Source of the DNA: Zychaea mexicana | Lineage: Eukaryota > Mucoromycota > Mucoromycetes > Mucorales > Lichtheimiaceae | Direction of reading: 5' to 3' | Assembly (NCBI RefSeq): GCF_025766255.1 | Contig: NW_026516664.1 | Span: 372,001-436,000 of the forward strand | DNA length: 64,000 nt | Shown here: positions 48,901 through 59,717 of the stretch, piece after piece | Position numbering within the stretch: the stretch's first letter is position 1 | Layout of the letters: every line of letters starts with the position of its first letter | Notes under the pieces: generated by a model | Seen by the model: the letters and a program-made list of their open reading frames with translations, nothing else | Databases searched by the model: none | Told to the model about the DNA's origin: nothing | Made by a program: the position numbers and the translations under genes

Positions 48901-49725
48901 TGCTGTTAGCTCGGTTGTGCTGTCCGTTTCGGTCGATGCAACCGACATTGCGTCTTTGTTGTTGCTGTTGTGTAGGTGTTCTCTTTCCGAGAGAAGCTAT
49001 CATTTTAATTGAAATGCGTTATGCATAAACATTCAATTTCAACATTCTGAGCTCGCAAAACTGGGGGAGAAGAGGGAAAGAGAGAGAGAACTTACTGAAA
49101 GCGATGTCATGAAATCTTCACCATGGTCGCCAAGTACTGCTTGGATCTGATATTTGAGCATGATGAAAAAGACCAACGCCAGGGTCTTCTTTACGTCGCC
49201 GTTCACAATAGCCTCATTGCCGATATCAGGCATGGCATCCGCACCAAGCTGTGTTTCCAGAAATTTAAATGCCTGTGCTACGTTTGCGAGCTGATGGATG
49301 CGCATGTTCATACGTTCTGGTTTGGGCGCAGCTTGCCCAGAAACGACAGACAAAAGCTTCAACAGTCGTTTGCCGTCTTTGAGGTCTGTTTCGATGCGGT
49401 CGATACGGTCGCCCACTGCTGCAAGCTGTGAATTCACCCAGCGGGTGAGCGTGCGTTTTTCGACGTCCTGGTAGTCAGCGCCGAGATTGCGTACGAAATC
49501 GTCATCGCTAATTGTGTTTTGTCGTGCGCGTTGTTTGACGGTTGTTCGGATGGTCGGTGCCGCCGGATCCCGAAAGGACATTGTCCCTGTCCGCTGTTTC
49601 AGGGCAGAGGTGGTGCCTCCTGCTGCTGCTGCTGCTGCTGCTGCTGTTACCATGGCTGCGTTTATTGACGGAGGTGGAGTCGAGGGTGATGGGGATGTTC
49701 TGGCTGACGATGAACTGCTGGTCAT
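39913..49725 (-). CDS. Giant spectraplakin-like cytolinker (CH-CH, spectrin-type coiled coil, GAR/Gas2 domain)
   Basis: Exons 49096-49725, 40311-48996 and 39913-40241 join in phase to 3214 residues. After a Ser/Pro/Ala-rich start come two calponin-homology domains: CH1 (residues about 88-195, TLTRWVNSQLAAV, DGKRLLKLLSVVSG) and CH2 (about 265-370, KVALLYWVRIQLEDY, SWRTGLAFCLLLHRHDP), a tandem that binds F-actin. Residues about 480-2990 are almost all heptad-patterned helices of spectrin-repeat type, with recurrent Trp and DLE/LEQ phrases. Residues about 3015-3080 form a GAR domain (HLGKIVNESPYRMKVKM, GKYWFGEEQPRLVYCRIL, VMVRVGGGWLELSTFL), which binds microtubules. The tail is basic, Ser/Arg/Gly-rich. 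I found no EF-hands before the GAR domain, unlike animal MACF1/dystonin. The last intron is 69 bp, a multiple of three without stops, so a read-through form would add 23 residues. Confidence 0.92.
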
Positions 49726-50372
49726 GATGGCGGATGGAGGTGTGCTGGTCGAAACAGCATATGAAGACAGGAGGAGGGGGAGTGGTAGGTTTTGTCGTAG
49801 CAATAAAAAGATAGAGCCAGGCTTTGCGACGTTTCTATGGAAGGTAATAAGAGAAAAGGAAAATGTATCTTGACTCTCTCAAGTATCTCTTGTGGCCTGT
49901 CTCTTCTACTTTGTGTGTACCTTTGGGGGGGGGAGGGTATAATATGCTACGAAATTCAGTAGAGCGGAAAGCAGCGACAGAAAAGAGAAGAGGGCGGGTG
50001 GCTATGGTGGGTTGCTGCATTTCGCCCAAAGGGCAGGGAGTGTGAGCGAGTGTGCTACACCAATGATTCCCTAAAGCGGTAGATCATTGGTCCTATCATA
50101 TCCTCCTTGCTTCTAATCTCCCAGCACATGAGGGAGAGGAGATGTTCTGCCTCAACACCCCCAAGCATGCTGTCAATTTTAATATGGTTTAACCGGTAGC
50201 ACATCCCTTTGAAAGGAACTTGGCGCTTGCCACACTTGCGCTCCTCTTACTTGCTGTTCCTCGCACTCCCCCACCCTCTCTCGCTCGCTCCACTTGACAT
50301 AAACCCGTAGCAACCCGCTTGCCATGGTAGCAAACCAAGATCGTCCTTGTTACACGGGAAAAATGTTTACAT
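49726..50372. promoter_or_regulatory. Promoter of the spectraplakin-like gene and 3' flank of the siroheme synthase gene
   Basis: No coding exon seen. A G tract at 49925-49933 and A/G-rich sequence precede the cytolinker gene, read in the minus direction as a pyrimidine-rich leader. Confidence 0.45.
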
Positions 50373-51803
50373 TTATTCTGATAGAGCCCGCACGCTGTTT
50401 CCGACAACCAACACCGCCGGCGCAACAATCGCCTGCTCTTGCACGAGGGCATCCATATTGGCCACACTGCCGAGTATAACCCGCTCCTGAGGACAGTTGG
50501 CATTCTCTATCCATGCTACAGGGCAGTCGCTCGGGTAATGTTTCTGCTCACACAAGATCGTTTTCAGATCAGCAGCACGGCCCACAGCCATGAGAACGAC
50601 CAGCGTTCTGGATGATCCGTAGTCGGGCAGGTCGGGCATGGAGCCCTTTGTTCCACGACCGGTGGTGACGATCACTTGGTCCGACACGCCCCGCATCGTC
50701 ACCGGTATGCCAGCCGCCATGGGGCCCGAAAAGGCGCTTGAGATGCCGGGCACCAGCTCTGGCTCATACCCTCTTTCTCTGAACCACAGAATTTCCTCGC
50801 CGCCTCGTCCAAATACAAGTGGATCGCCAATCTTGAGCCGCACCACCCGCTGTCCCTTCTTCAATCCTTCTAGACACCATTCTAGCAATTCGTCCTGTGC
50901 TGGATCCGACTTGCCTTGCGTCTTGCGTGCTATCCGCAACTCGCCTTCGACCAGATCGAGCATGGGCTGTGGGATCAACCGGTCGCTGACAACCAAGTCT
51001 GCCTCCTTTAAGCATCTCTGTGCTTTGACTGTGATAAGTTCTGGATCGCCTGGGCCAGCACCGATCAGGGCAATCGATGGGGTTGCTGGTGGGAACACGT
51101 CGCTCACAGCAGGTATTTCGTTCTTTTCGAAATAGGTGCGCAAACTAGCATAAAATGCATCATGATCCTGCACCGTGGTCAGACGTGCCATCTGCTGTAG
51201 GCCCCATTTTTCGCACACGCGCGTCACCCATCCCATGCGTTTTTCAGAGTTCTCGATAGCAGGCTCCCACTCGCGTACTTTGGCACGAAGCTCGCCCATA
51301 TGCTTGACAATGGCGCCCATGTTGGCCGGGAGTGCCTCGCTGACGGTAGTTCGAATCATGTTGGCGAGTTTGGGTCCTTGGCCGTTGGTCGACACGGCAA
51401 TTTGAACGGGGCCGTCGCGGTGCTGGCTCATAAAATAGAAATCGCACATAGGTGGCACGTCGGCGACGTTAACAGGAATACGCCGTTCGCGGCAGAGGTG
51501 TCCGATACGAAGTGATTCATCGTGATCGTCAAGTGCTGTAAGTACCATGTCAACCTTATCGAGATCGGCATCTTGAAAAGGTCGATCGATCCATGTAACT
51601 TCTTTGGTATTGATTCGGTACTGGACTTCATCGTTTAGTCCCTCTGCAGGAGCAACGATGGTGACTCGGGCATCGGCGATCTTTGCAGATTGTATACGCT
51701 GGGCAGCAACATTGCCGCCGCCAACAATGAGTACATTCTTGTCGGCAATACGGTAGGCGACGACAAGCGATCCGCCACCTTCGATCGGAGGATAGTTGCT
51801 CAT
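50373..51803 (-). CDS. Fused siroheme synthase (Met8-type dehydrogenase/chelatase plus uroporphyrinogen-III methyltransferase)
   Basis: A single exon of 476 residues, close to the size of bacterial CysG. Residues 15-110 form an NAD-binding domain with VLIVGGGNVAAQR. NVADVPPMCDF contains the Asp equivalent to the catalytic Asp of CysG/Met8, and AVSTNGQGPKLANMIR follows. Residues 240-476 form the SAM-dependent methyltransferase: LIGAGPGDPELITVKAQRCL, VVSDRLIP, VVRLKIGDPLVFGRGGEE and VPGISSA. One protein could therefore carry out all three steps from uroporphyrinogen III to siroheme, the cofactor of sulfite and nitrite reductases. In budding yeast the activities are split between Met1 and Met8. 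The predicted start fits the Met8 N-terminus and needs no intron. Confidence 0.93.
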   Translation of the reverse strand: MSNYPPIEGGGSLVVAYRIADKNVLIVGGGNVAAQRIQSAKIADARVTIVAPAEGLNDEVQYRINTKEVTWIDRPFQDADLDKVDMVLTALDDHDESLRIGHLCRERRIPVNVADVPPMCDFYFMSQHRDGPVQIAVSTNGQGPKLANMIRTTVSEALPANMGAIVKHMGELRAKVREWEPAIENSEKRMGWVTRVCEKWGLQQMARLTTVQDHDAFYASLRTYFEKNEIPAVSDVFPPATPSIALIGAGPGDPELITVKAQRCLKEADLVVSDRLIPQPMLDLVEGELRIARKTQGKSDPAQDELLEWCLEGLKKGQRVVRLKIGDPLVFGRGGEEILWFRERGYEPELVPGISSAFSGPMAAGIPVTMRGVSDQVIVTTGRGTKGSMPDLPDYGSSRTLVVLMAVGRAADLKTILCEQKHYPSDCPVAWIENANCPQERVILGSVANMDALVQEQAIVAPAVLVVGNSVRALSE

Positions 51804-53429
51804 ATTGGGTGTGGCACAAGTAGTTGGTAAAGGAATGAATTACGGGACTAGCTGTGAGTGAATTCAGAGATAAAGCATTAATTTGGAGATGGATCTTGAG
51901 TTTGATGATCTTTTCTGTTGATAAGGGTCCTTCCATCCTAGTGAAACTGTACTACATTCGCTATCAGAGCTGAAGGACCGAATGAGAACTGCTTTATTTA
52001 TGATCAAGGCTATTTGATATTTATATGAATTGTGTATGTGTGATGGTTTAGGGGTAGTTGCTATATATAGTGGTTATGTTTATACAAATAAATCTGTCAC
52101 AATCGTCTCAAAGATATCATACGCCATGCAAACACTACAGGTCAGATATAGCCCACTTGAACTCTTGCTCCCATGAACTAAAATCTTGTTGTGTCTTGAC
52201 CTTACTACTGCTGGTATCAATGGCATCGCGCACGTTTCGAAACACTTGGCTTCTACGACCTTTGTTTTACACTTGAATCAGCCCAACCATATGATACATA
52301 AAAACATATATTAGACATCTAGATAACTCGTATGTAGCCCACAATGCAGAGACTATAGCACGTGCCTATACAGGCAAGACATTACTGTTTTCTTCCCGGT
52401 ATTCTATCTGAGAAACATTGCGGCCCACTCAAGCCTGGTGTCCGTTCCAATGGGTGTCTCACATTCACCAGAATTGATCATACATACAGTATGTTCTTGT
52501 TAAACAATGAAGCCAAGGGCTTTCATATGATAGAGCCATGTAGGGAAATATTTAAAAAAGAATGGAGAGAAAAGCTATAGACATATGCAATGTAGTATAT
52601 GTCACTTGCACAGCGCTAAAATATTTAATGACAGAGTGATGACATGATATTGCATCAATATTGACAATTACATCTTTCGATTGCTGCATCTATGCGATTT
52701 TCCTGTACTGCAGAACATTTGACACTGTCCCAAAAGCAAAATGGTGAGATAGCCGAGCTATACGAGAGCTACATATCGCTTTGCAAACACGCACGAGACA
52801 CAAAGGAAAGCTAGTGTTACTTAATAGCAAGATGGCTGGTATATGCACAGGTAAGCTTCTACTGTAGACTTCAAAGGCAAATGTGCAGCTTGGATTTCAA
52901 ATACAGTATTCCACTATCTTCCCCCCCCCACCTACTGCATGACGTCTACTGAGTCATGTAAAGATATAGCACAAGCCAGACAACAAACTCCCCTCACCTT
53001 CCCCTCAACGGCACGACAGGACGGAGCCTAATATTTATCGCACTGAACGAACTGTGCTCAAGCTTGCAACATGTTGGACATATCTACAGCAAGCGAGGAT
53101 CTTGGAAAGCCCGGGCAGCAAGTCTACCAGATTATTAACACAAATGAGCAGTAGAATAACAGATGATGTTTCCGCTATACAGTAGTAACCATCATATATC
53201 GAAGGAGTTTGTGATCAAGCAACAGGCAAGCAAACACTATGATGTTCAAAGATGATCTAACAAGGAGCACAGAAGCTGTGCGTTGTGAAGGACAAGAAAG
53301 GAGGGTGTCGTTTCGGTAACCATGTGTCATCATTTTTGTATAAGTCCTGCTAAAAAAAAAGTGCATACATACAGTATTAAAACCGACCGCAGGCTGATCA
53401 ATTGTAGATATCACCCCTCATATTTCATA
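51804..53429. other. Gene-poor flank of the repeat region
   Basis: No gene is supported. Open frames are short and without motifs. A C tract lies at 52921-52929. This is the start of the A+T-rich, transposon-bearing end of the window. Confidence 0.5.
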
Positions 53430-55722
53430 TATTGGATTTTTCCCTAAACATTCGCGGTCCAAGTTTGCGCGGTTTGAAGTTCCAGTTTTGCGCTTGGGGA
53501 AAATTCAGGTTCGCGGATGGATGTTTTTTACTTCGCCCGAGGTTTATTTCGCATTTGCGTCTCATCGTTATCATCTTCGCGTCCCATTATTATCACCTTT
53601 GCGTCTCATTGTTATCATCTTTGCGGCTATATAGGCGTTTGATCCACCTACATTACCCGGATATAAAAATTTTTATAGAAACAATAAAGTAACACTGAAG
53701 TCCGTGTTGCATCACATGCTTGTTTTGAAATAACTGCTAGAGAGCCACCTTTAAGCTTTGGAAGTTGAAAACTGCTTTTTGTTTAGACATTATGTATCTT
53801 GCGTATACACCAATGTCATGCTCCAACGAAAAAAAAACCTTAGAGACGGAAGAGATTGAGTATAGTTCTGAACTTCCACTCGATCACGACAGTTGTGGCG
53901 ACAACAAAATTACAGAAAAGCAGGCAACTGAAGAGGAGGAAATAGAAGCGATGGAAGAAGTCATCGAAACTCAAGATGCATACCAGGTTGTATGCACTGA
54001 ATTTGGTGGGAGCTGAAGGAATTCGCTCCCTTGTTTTGATGACAAGATCGGCTAATAACTACTCTGAAAAGGTAAAAAGAGAAGTGAGAACACTACAACT
54101 TTTCATACCACCATACAAGTATTAATATGTTATTCAAACATGAAGTACTGAAAAACGATGTGGATATCGACATTATAGTGGATAAAAAAAGCACAAATTG
54201 CAAACGTTCCGGTACATAATGATGAAGCAAAGAAGCGACGAGGAAGGCCTAGAAAAAATCCTCCAAAAGAAGTGAAAAAACCAAAGAGGTAGTTTAGATC
54301 AAAATAACTTTATTCGGTGAATATTGAAACCGTTGTAGCTTACTCTATATACATGTGCATATATGTAAGACTTCTTTGCAGGAAGGTATAGGAAGTATAC
54401 AGATGAAGATATCGTTGGTCTTATCGATTTAATTCAAAATGTAACTTTGAATTATGCAGAAGCCGGTCGCATGTTGCGCATACCAGAACGTACAGCACAA
54501 CAGTACTTTGCCCGTTTTAGAGATGGTGAGCCGTATTTGCCAAGCCAGCGTGGTAAATCACTAGGCCCACCATTAAAATTGACAAAAGGAACACACCATG
54601 GCCCTTCAAAATCTTTATGAAGATACTCCCACTGTGACTATCAAAGAAGCTCAACAAATGATCTACGAAAACTACAAATTGACCATCACACAAAGCGACC
54701 TACAGAAACATTTGGTTATTCATTGCGGTTTGACAATGAAAAAACTGGAAAAGGTGTCAGAAGCTCGTAATTCCAAAGATACCATCACCGAACGAATGAA
54801 TTGCGTATTACATGTTGAAAAAGAGAATATCGATTTCGGTGCTTGTGTTTTTTATCGATGAAGCCGGATTCAACTTCCACATGCAACGTACTTTCGGTCG
54901 GTCGATTCGGGGTACTCCTGCAAAGGCAAGAGTGTCCAATAACCGTGGTGTAAATCTCACGATACTGGGGGAAACTGCTGCCGAAGGCGTGGTGAATTTG
55001 TCTTTGCGAAGACCTCAATTGGTTACTGGATCGAAAAAAAAAGAAAGCTTGAAAACGGAGAAGAACGAATCACGGCGAAAGTCGGTACCAGGACACAACA
55101 TTTTATTGACTTTATCGAAATTGTTATGGACAACTTGGACATGAATAATATGAAGGGAAAGACGCTGGTAATGAATAATAATGCTCGGATTCATCATTAG
55201 AAGGCTGTTAAGGAGCCTTTTGAAAGTAAAGGATTCAAAGCACTTTATCTCCCCCCGTTTTCACCATTTTTGACCCCATCGAGCTATTTTGGTCAAAATT
55301 GAAGGCAGGTGTTCGACGCGAGCTATCGACGAAAGATGATACATTAACACCGCGTATTGTTCAATCTGCCAAACTGGTTACTCCCCGGGATTGCCAAGGA
55401 TGAATCTCGCACTCAAAGTCATTTTTTCTACGATGTATCTTAGAAGAAAAGATGTTGTAGATTATGCATTTCGTACAATAATGTAAGCCATGGTTATTAC
55501 TTTAATTAGTTTCTGTTGTGTTATAACAGCATGCTTTGCTTTTCATTATCAACCATATAACATAATATGTAGTCTAGCAATTCAGATGAATGAATAATAA
55601 TGGGACGCGAAGATGATAATAATGAGACGCAAATGTGAAAAAAACCTCGCGCGAAGTAAAAAACATCCTGATTTTCCCCCAAGCGCAAAATTGGACCGCG
55701 AATATTTAGGAAAAATTTAATA
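53430..55722 (+). mobile_element. IS630/Tc1-mariner superfamily DNA transposon with long terminal inverted repeats, decayed
   Basis: The ends are inverted copies over roughly 150-200 bp. The left end reads TATTGGATTTTTCCCTAAAC and, on the opposite strand, the right end reads TATTAAATTTTTCCTAAATA. Both continue through TTCGCGGTCCAA, TTTGCGCTTGGGG, ATGTTTTTTACTTCGC and CATTTGCGTCTCAT. Left and right ends differ by small indels. Each begins with TA, the target dinucleotide of this superfamily. Between them lies a broken transposase gene. The element is about 2.29 kb, a normal size for the group. Confidence 0.85.
53792..55404 (+). pseudogene. Broken DDE transposase of the IS630/Tc1-like element
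   Basis: Pieces in several frames follow transposase order: an acidic leader (53792-54016), an AT-hook-like KKRRGRPRKNPP (near 54227-54262), a helix-turn-helix YTDEDIVGLIDLI...YAEAGRMLRIPERTAQQYFARF (54392-54520), then after a frameshift near 54590 TVTIKEAQQMIYENY, after another near 54845 VFFIDEAGFNFHMQ (first Asp) and GVNLTILG. The usual MDNARIHH reads MNNNARIHH, so the second catalytic Asp is lost. After a stop, DPIELFWSKLKAGVRREL carries the final Glu. Frameshifts, stops and the Asp loss mean it cannot encode active enzyme as it stands. One intron with a TTGCAG acceptor near 54381 may be original. Confidence 0.8.
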
Positions 55723-57181
55723 TGTTGGATAAGCCTTGGGGGGAAATGATTCATAATAACGCGGTGAGTATGGATTATGCGTAGCTTGAATGAAATGAAA
55801 GAGCTTATTGGCCACTCTTTTTGTTTCAAATAAAAAAAGTCGCAGCGCTGAATATCTCTTCTTTTTACGCACTCAAAAAACGAATCCTTCCTCATTCTGT
55901 TTCTTGTCAAAAATGGAAGAATATTTCGAACGTTGTCAAATACAAAAACAACCTGCTTCATTATCCGATTATTTTTAAAGACACATGAACGATGGCTCCT
56001 TGAACTTAGATGAGAACATCTTCGTCACCAGTGCGGTTGATTTAAAACAAAAGTGGACCCAAATGTTCTCAAGAGCAAGTCAAAAATATGCATCCGTTAA
56101 AATAAGTGAAGTAGTATTATTTTCGAGACGGTACTTGGCATTTTGTGCTTATTACTATAAATACACATTTTATTTAAATTATTGTGCTAATTGGTTGATA
56201 AATACTATAGAAGCATCAATTGGAATGATCTTGTGTTAAACATGGTTAAAGTACGTTTGACAACGTGGGTTTTTGCGAGCATTCTTTTTTTGCAGGTGGA
56301 TACTGATACATGAATATTTGTTAGATATACGCGAAAACCGTGGTCGATACTCAGACTATAAAGAAGATGGAAAGTCATTTGACTTTTCAAGAACAAACTT
56401 CACAGCACTGTGTTGAATTGTACAAAGCTGCGGTTGTAAGCTGTTGTCTGTTGTCTGTGGGGTATATGTAAGAGGAAGGAGGCTGATAAATAATAACTTG
56501 TCTATCTAGAAAAAAGTAATATCTCCTGTTTCAGAACCAAATTCCACCGCCGCTGCTCCTGCTTAGGCTGAAGCCTTTGTTATTGCTGCTGAATCCACTA
56601 CTGATTTTAACCCAAGCCAAAGCAATGATACAAGGTAAGATGAAAAGAAAAAAAACTGTAAAACTGCTATATCCATAGAATAGTAAACCAACTAATTTTT
56701 GCTGATTTATATGTACAGTAAGCGCCCTTTTACAGATGAACAGGAGGTAAATAAATATCCAAACGGTCGGGCAACCACGAGAATTCAGATGATCATTTTA
56801 CTAACGATGATGTTAATCGTAGGATGTCTCTGTTTCTCTGTCAAAACGCTATTGCACAAGTCCCTATCCAGAAAATAATGATGACGATTAATGATAGTTT
56901 ATTTGACAACTTCCATTATGAAACAATAATCATCGAAGAGAAAGAAGTTACAACAGTGTGGGAACAATGGGATGCTTTTATTCACTCTTCTGCCCAAGGA
57001 AATGAAGATTTTAGTATATATTGGTAAGTAGAAGAAAATGGTGTTCTTTTTCTAATTTAATCCACTTTATTTTAGTACTCATAATCTAATATAAAAACGT
57101 TCAGTCCAGAAAGGAATGGTGTTATTGAGTGTGAAAACGGCGTTCATCGGCGCAAACAACTTCCTGAGGATCTTTACAATA

Positions 57182-57545
57182 CAGTTGACCCCCTTTAATG
57201 TCAACCCTCAAGTACACCTGAAAGTGTTGACGCTAACGGGGGTTGACGTTAAAGGGGGTGGCACAAAGTTTAACCGTATAATAAAAATATTAAACCAGCG
57301 CACCCCGACACAATGTATGTATGCAACAGAGTCGTTCCTAACAATGTATTTTCAACCAATAATGAAATAACCTCTTTTGATTGGATATGTTTGACCTCAA
57401 TAAGAAGTCAACCCTGGCCAAGGTGTTGACATTGACCTTATGTAAAAGTTGAAATTTATCTCTGCTAAAATGTGAGGTTCTCAGAAAAAGGTTGACCATA
57501 TCGGGGGTTGACATTAAAGGGGTTGACATTGAAGGGGGTCCACTG
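57182..57545. mobile_element. TA-flanked MITE, Tc1/pogo-like
   Basis: The 364-bp unit starts CAGTTGACCCCCTTTAATG and ends, read inverted, CAGTGGACCCCCTTCAATG, continuing as TCAACCC on both sides. TA precedes and follows it (57180-57181, 57546-57547). Each end also contains an inner inverted GTTGAC/GTCAAC motif, so each can fold on itself. It has no coding capacity. Removing the unit with one TA joins LYN to TLQSEL in one open frame, so it inserted into a gene. Confidence 0.8.
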
Positions 57546-57847
57546 TACTTTACAATCCGAACTTAAAGAACAATTCCAACATGATCAAGACATTTCTGAA
57601 GAATTGCAACGATACATTGATGATGTTTTAGACTCGGTAAGCTGGACCTGGGTTACTCGAAGAGAGAGGATCGAGAGGAATATTGATAAGTATTATTAAC
57701 AAGGCATATTTTTTTTCATGTAGCCTGATTTACAAAGTATGAAGAAGGCTATAGTTTCTAACATTCATGATACCAGCCCACGTTCTATATTTTTAAGAAA
57801 TATGATTGAAATTTGGCAAGTTTTTTTTCTTCATATATTAGTGTTGT

Positions 57848-58704
57848 ATCCAGAGTAGGGGTCGCAATTGGACGGGTCGGGTTGGGTCAAGAAAACACTG
57901 ACCCGACCCGACCCGTTCAACCCGACGGGTCAAAACTCGGGTTGACGGGTCAAGACTGATTTTGATGTAGTGATGAAGGAAGTGTCAATCAACCTGAACT
58001 TGAGCACTGGAAGTGCAAAACTCCATATATACACAGCTCCCCAAGATGATGGCACGCAAATTCCTAGAAGTGCTAGCAACATCCACGTTTTGTGTGATTA
58101 TTCTTAAAAGGTAAAGGGATTTGTGCCATAACAAAAGAAATCGTTTGCGCTCACATGCATTAAAGAAAGCATAATGGTTAAAGTGTGGTTAAAAATCGAC
58201 TTTTTTTAAATGCCCCTAATCCTTTTCCCTTTTCCCTTTTCTTTCATTTCTTCCTTCTTCTTTCATTTTTCTTTTCTTAATTCCTTCTACGTCTTTTGTC
58301 AAATCTCGTCTCTCATTGCCACTCTCTATTGTCTATTCTCATTGTACTATTGCTACTTCTTTACTAATATTACATATATTGCTTATAGCTTACTTATCTT
58401 ACACTTTTGAATATAAAATATGATCCCACAATGAAAAAGAATATAAGTACGTTTTATGTTACAGTTCTATAGCAGACATATTGACAACTACATCTTTAAT
58501 ATAATGATCCTTCCCAACAAGAAGATTGACAAGTACCTCATAGATATCATATGTATACACGGGTCACAACGGGTCAACGGGTTGGGTCAAGGGTTAGATG
58601 GGTTGACCCATGTGTCAGAAAAGCATCAACCCGACCCGTTGACCCGTCCTCAACCCGCGGGTCGGTTTTGACCCATAGGTCAGATTGCGACCCCTAATCC
58701 AGAG
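57848..58704. mobile_element. Non-autonomous hAT-type element with 8-bp target duplication
   Basis: The element itself is 57856-58696 (841 bp). ATCCAGAG directly repeats at 57848-57855 and 58697-58704. The terminal inverted repeat is TAGGGGTCGCAAT, 13 of 13 matching. Just inside each end are many copies of GACCCG/CGGGTC and GGGTTG/CAACCC in both orientations, giving hairpins at each end, as is typical of hAT subterminal repeats. The middle is pyrimidine-rich with no transposase, so it would need one supplied elsewhere. The perfect duplication implies a fairly recent insertion. Confidence 0.9.
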
Positions 58705-58740
58705 GATTGGGACATCAAATAAGTTCCACAAAGACAATTT

Positions 58741-59717
58741 CTTTATATGAATAACTAGTAATAAGAATATTTGGAACTCTCTCTTTCTCTCATAATAAAA
58801 ACTTGACTGTTAAGAGTCTCACGAATTATCTCGTCCCATTTCCAATCCTTGACAAAACAATTAGGTATGCCTATTACAATTAATTAAACATAAATGGTTA
58901 TATCTACCTCCTGTTTAGTGCTGATGTCTATGATCCAACTACCCCAAATCTTAGTTCAAGTGAAGCAATATGTTATGATGGAGGATGACATGGAGAATAC
59001 AAATGGAGTTTGAATTCTGACAAATAAGAATGTCCTCTGTATTTAGAAACTCTAATAACTAAAATAACTAATGAAATCCAAAAACATTTTCTATCTCTTT
59101 TAAGATTTCTATTATATTTTCGATATTTCTAACATCATGTGTTTTAATAAATAATAATATGTTTATACAGTTTTTTAACAATAACTGTCATTTTTGAAGT
59201 TGATACTAACTTCTTTTCTATCTTTAACAAACTTATTATTTATATAATAATTATTTTCATTTATTCTTTTTATCATCTCTAATTAGTCATTACTTTTTTA
59301 ATTCTGATTCTTCAATTCAACATTGTTTATCTTTATTATATTACTGTTGCTATTATAAATAATCCCTTTATAAAAAAGGTATGACATATAGAAGAATTTG
59401 TTTTTTATCAATATCACTATCAAGTTAATTCTTTTATTTATATCAATTTAATATTTATGTTCAAAATTTGTTATTTATTATTTCAAATATGAATATTTTA
59501 ACATTATTATAATATATAATATTAAATTCTTTTATATTTTTAAAAATAAATCATTATTTTTTATATTTAATCTATTTCATTCATTTTTACTTTAATATTA
59601 AAATCCAATGTTATAAATGAATGTATATGATAGATAATCTATATTTTGTTTCTTTTATATATTACAACAGTGGCTGCTTGTTATAGTGATATGCCTAGTG
59701 AGACCTAAGCCCCATCA
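58741..59717. other. A+T-rich interval without genes
   Basis: Short open frames only. From about 59040 to 59660 the sequence is dominated by A and T with TTTATT/AATATT patterns. No repeat unit or terminal repeat was recognised. Confidence 0.6.

Larger units (their letters stand above)
55913..58740 (+). pseudogene. Remains of a multi-exon gene of unknown function, interrupted by two elements
   Basis: Exon-like pieces with GT/AG borders occur in order: MEEYFERCQIQKQPASLSDYF (55913), MNDGSLNLDENIFVTS...KISE (55985-56108), a Ser/Thr/Ala-rich exon with an internal TAG (56514-56634), MSLFLCQNAIAQVP...EVTTVWEQWDAF (56824-57023), RRKQLPEDLYN (ending 57181), TLQSELKEQFQHDQDISEELQRY (57548-57636) and DLQSMKKAIVSNIHDTSPRS (57724 on). 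Stops and phase mismatches show decay. A TA-flanked MITE separates the fifth and sixth pieces, and a hAT-type element lies after the seventh. I do not recognise the protein. A regulatory or transposon-carried gene is possible. Confidence 0.45.

Noticed and set aside
57856..58696. CRISPR-like array because of repeated CGGGTC units
   Set aside because: Units are irregular, in both orientations and without unique spacers; they are subterminal repeats of a transposable element.
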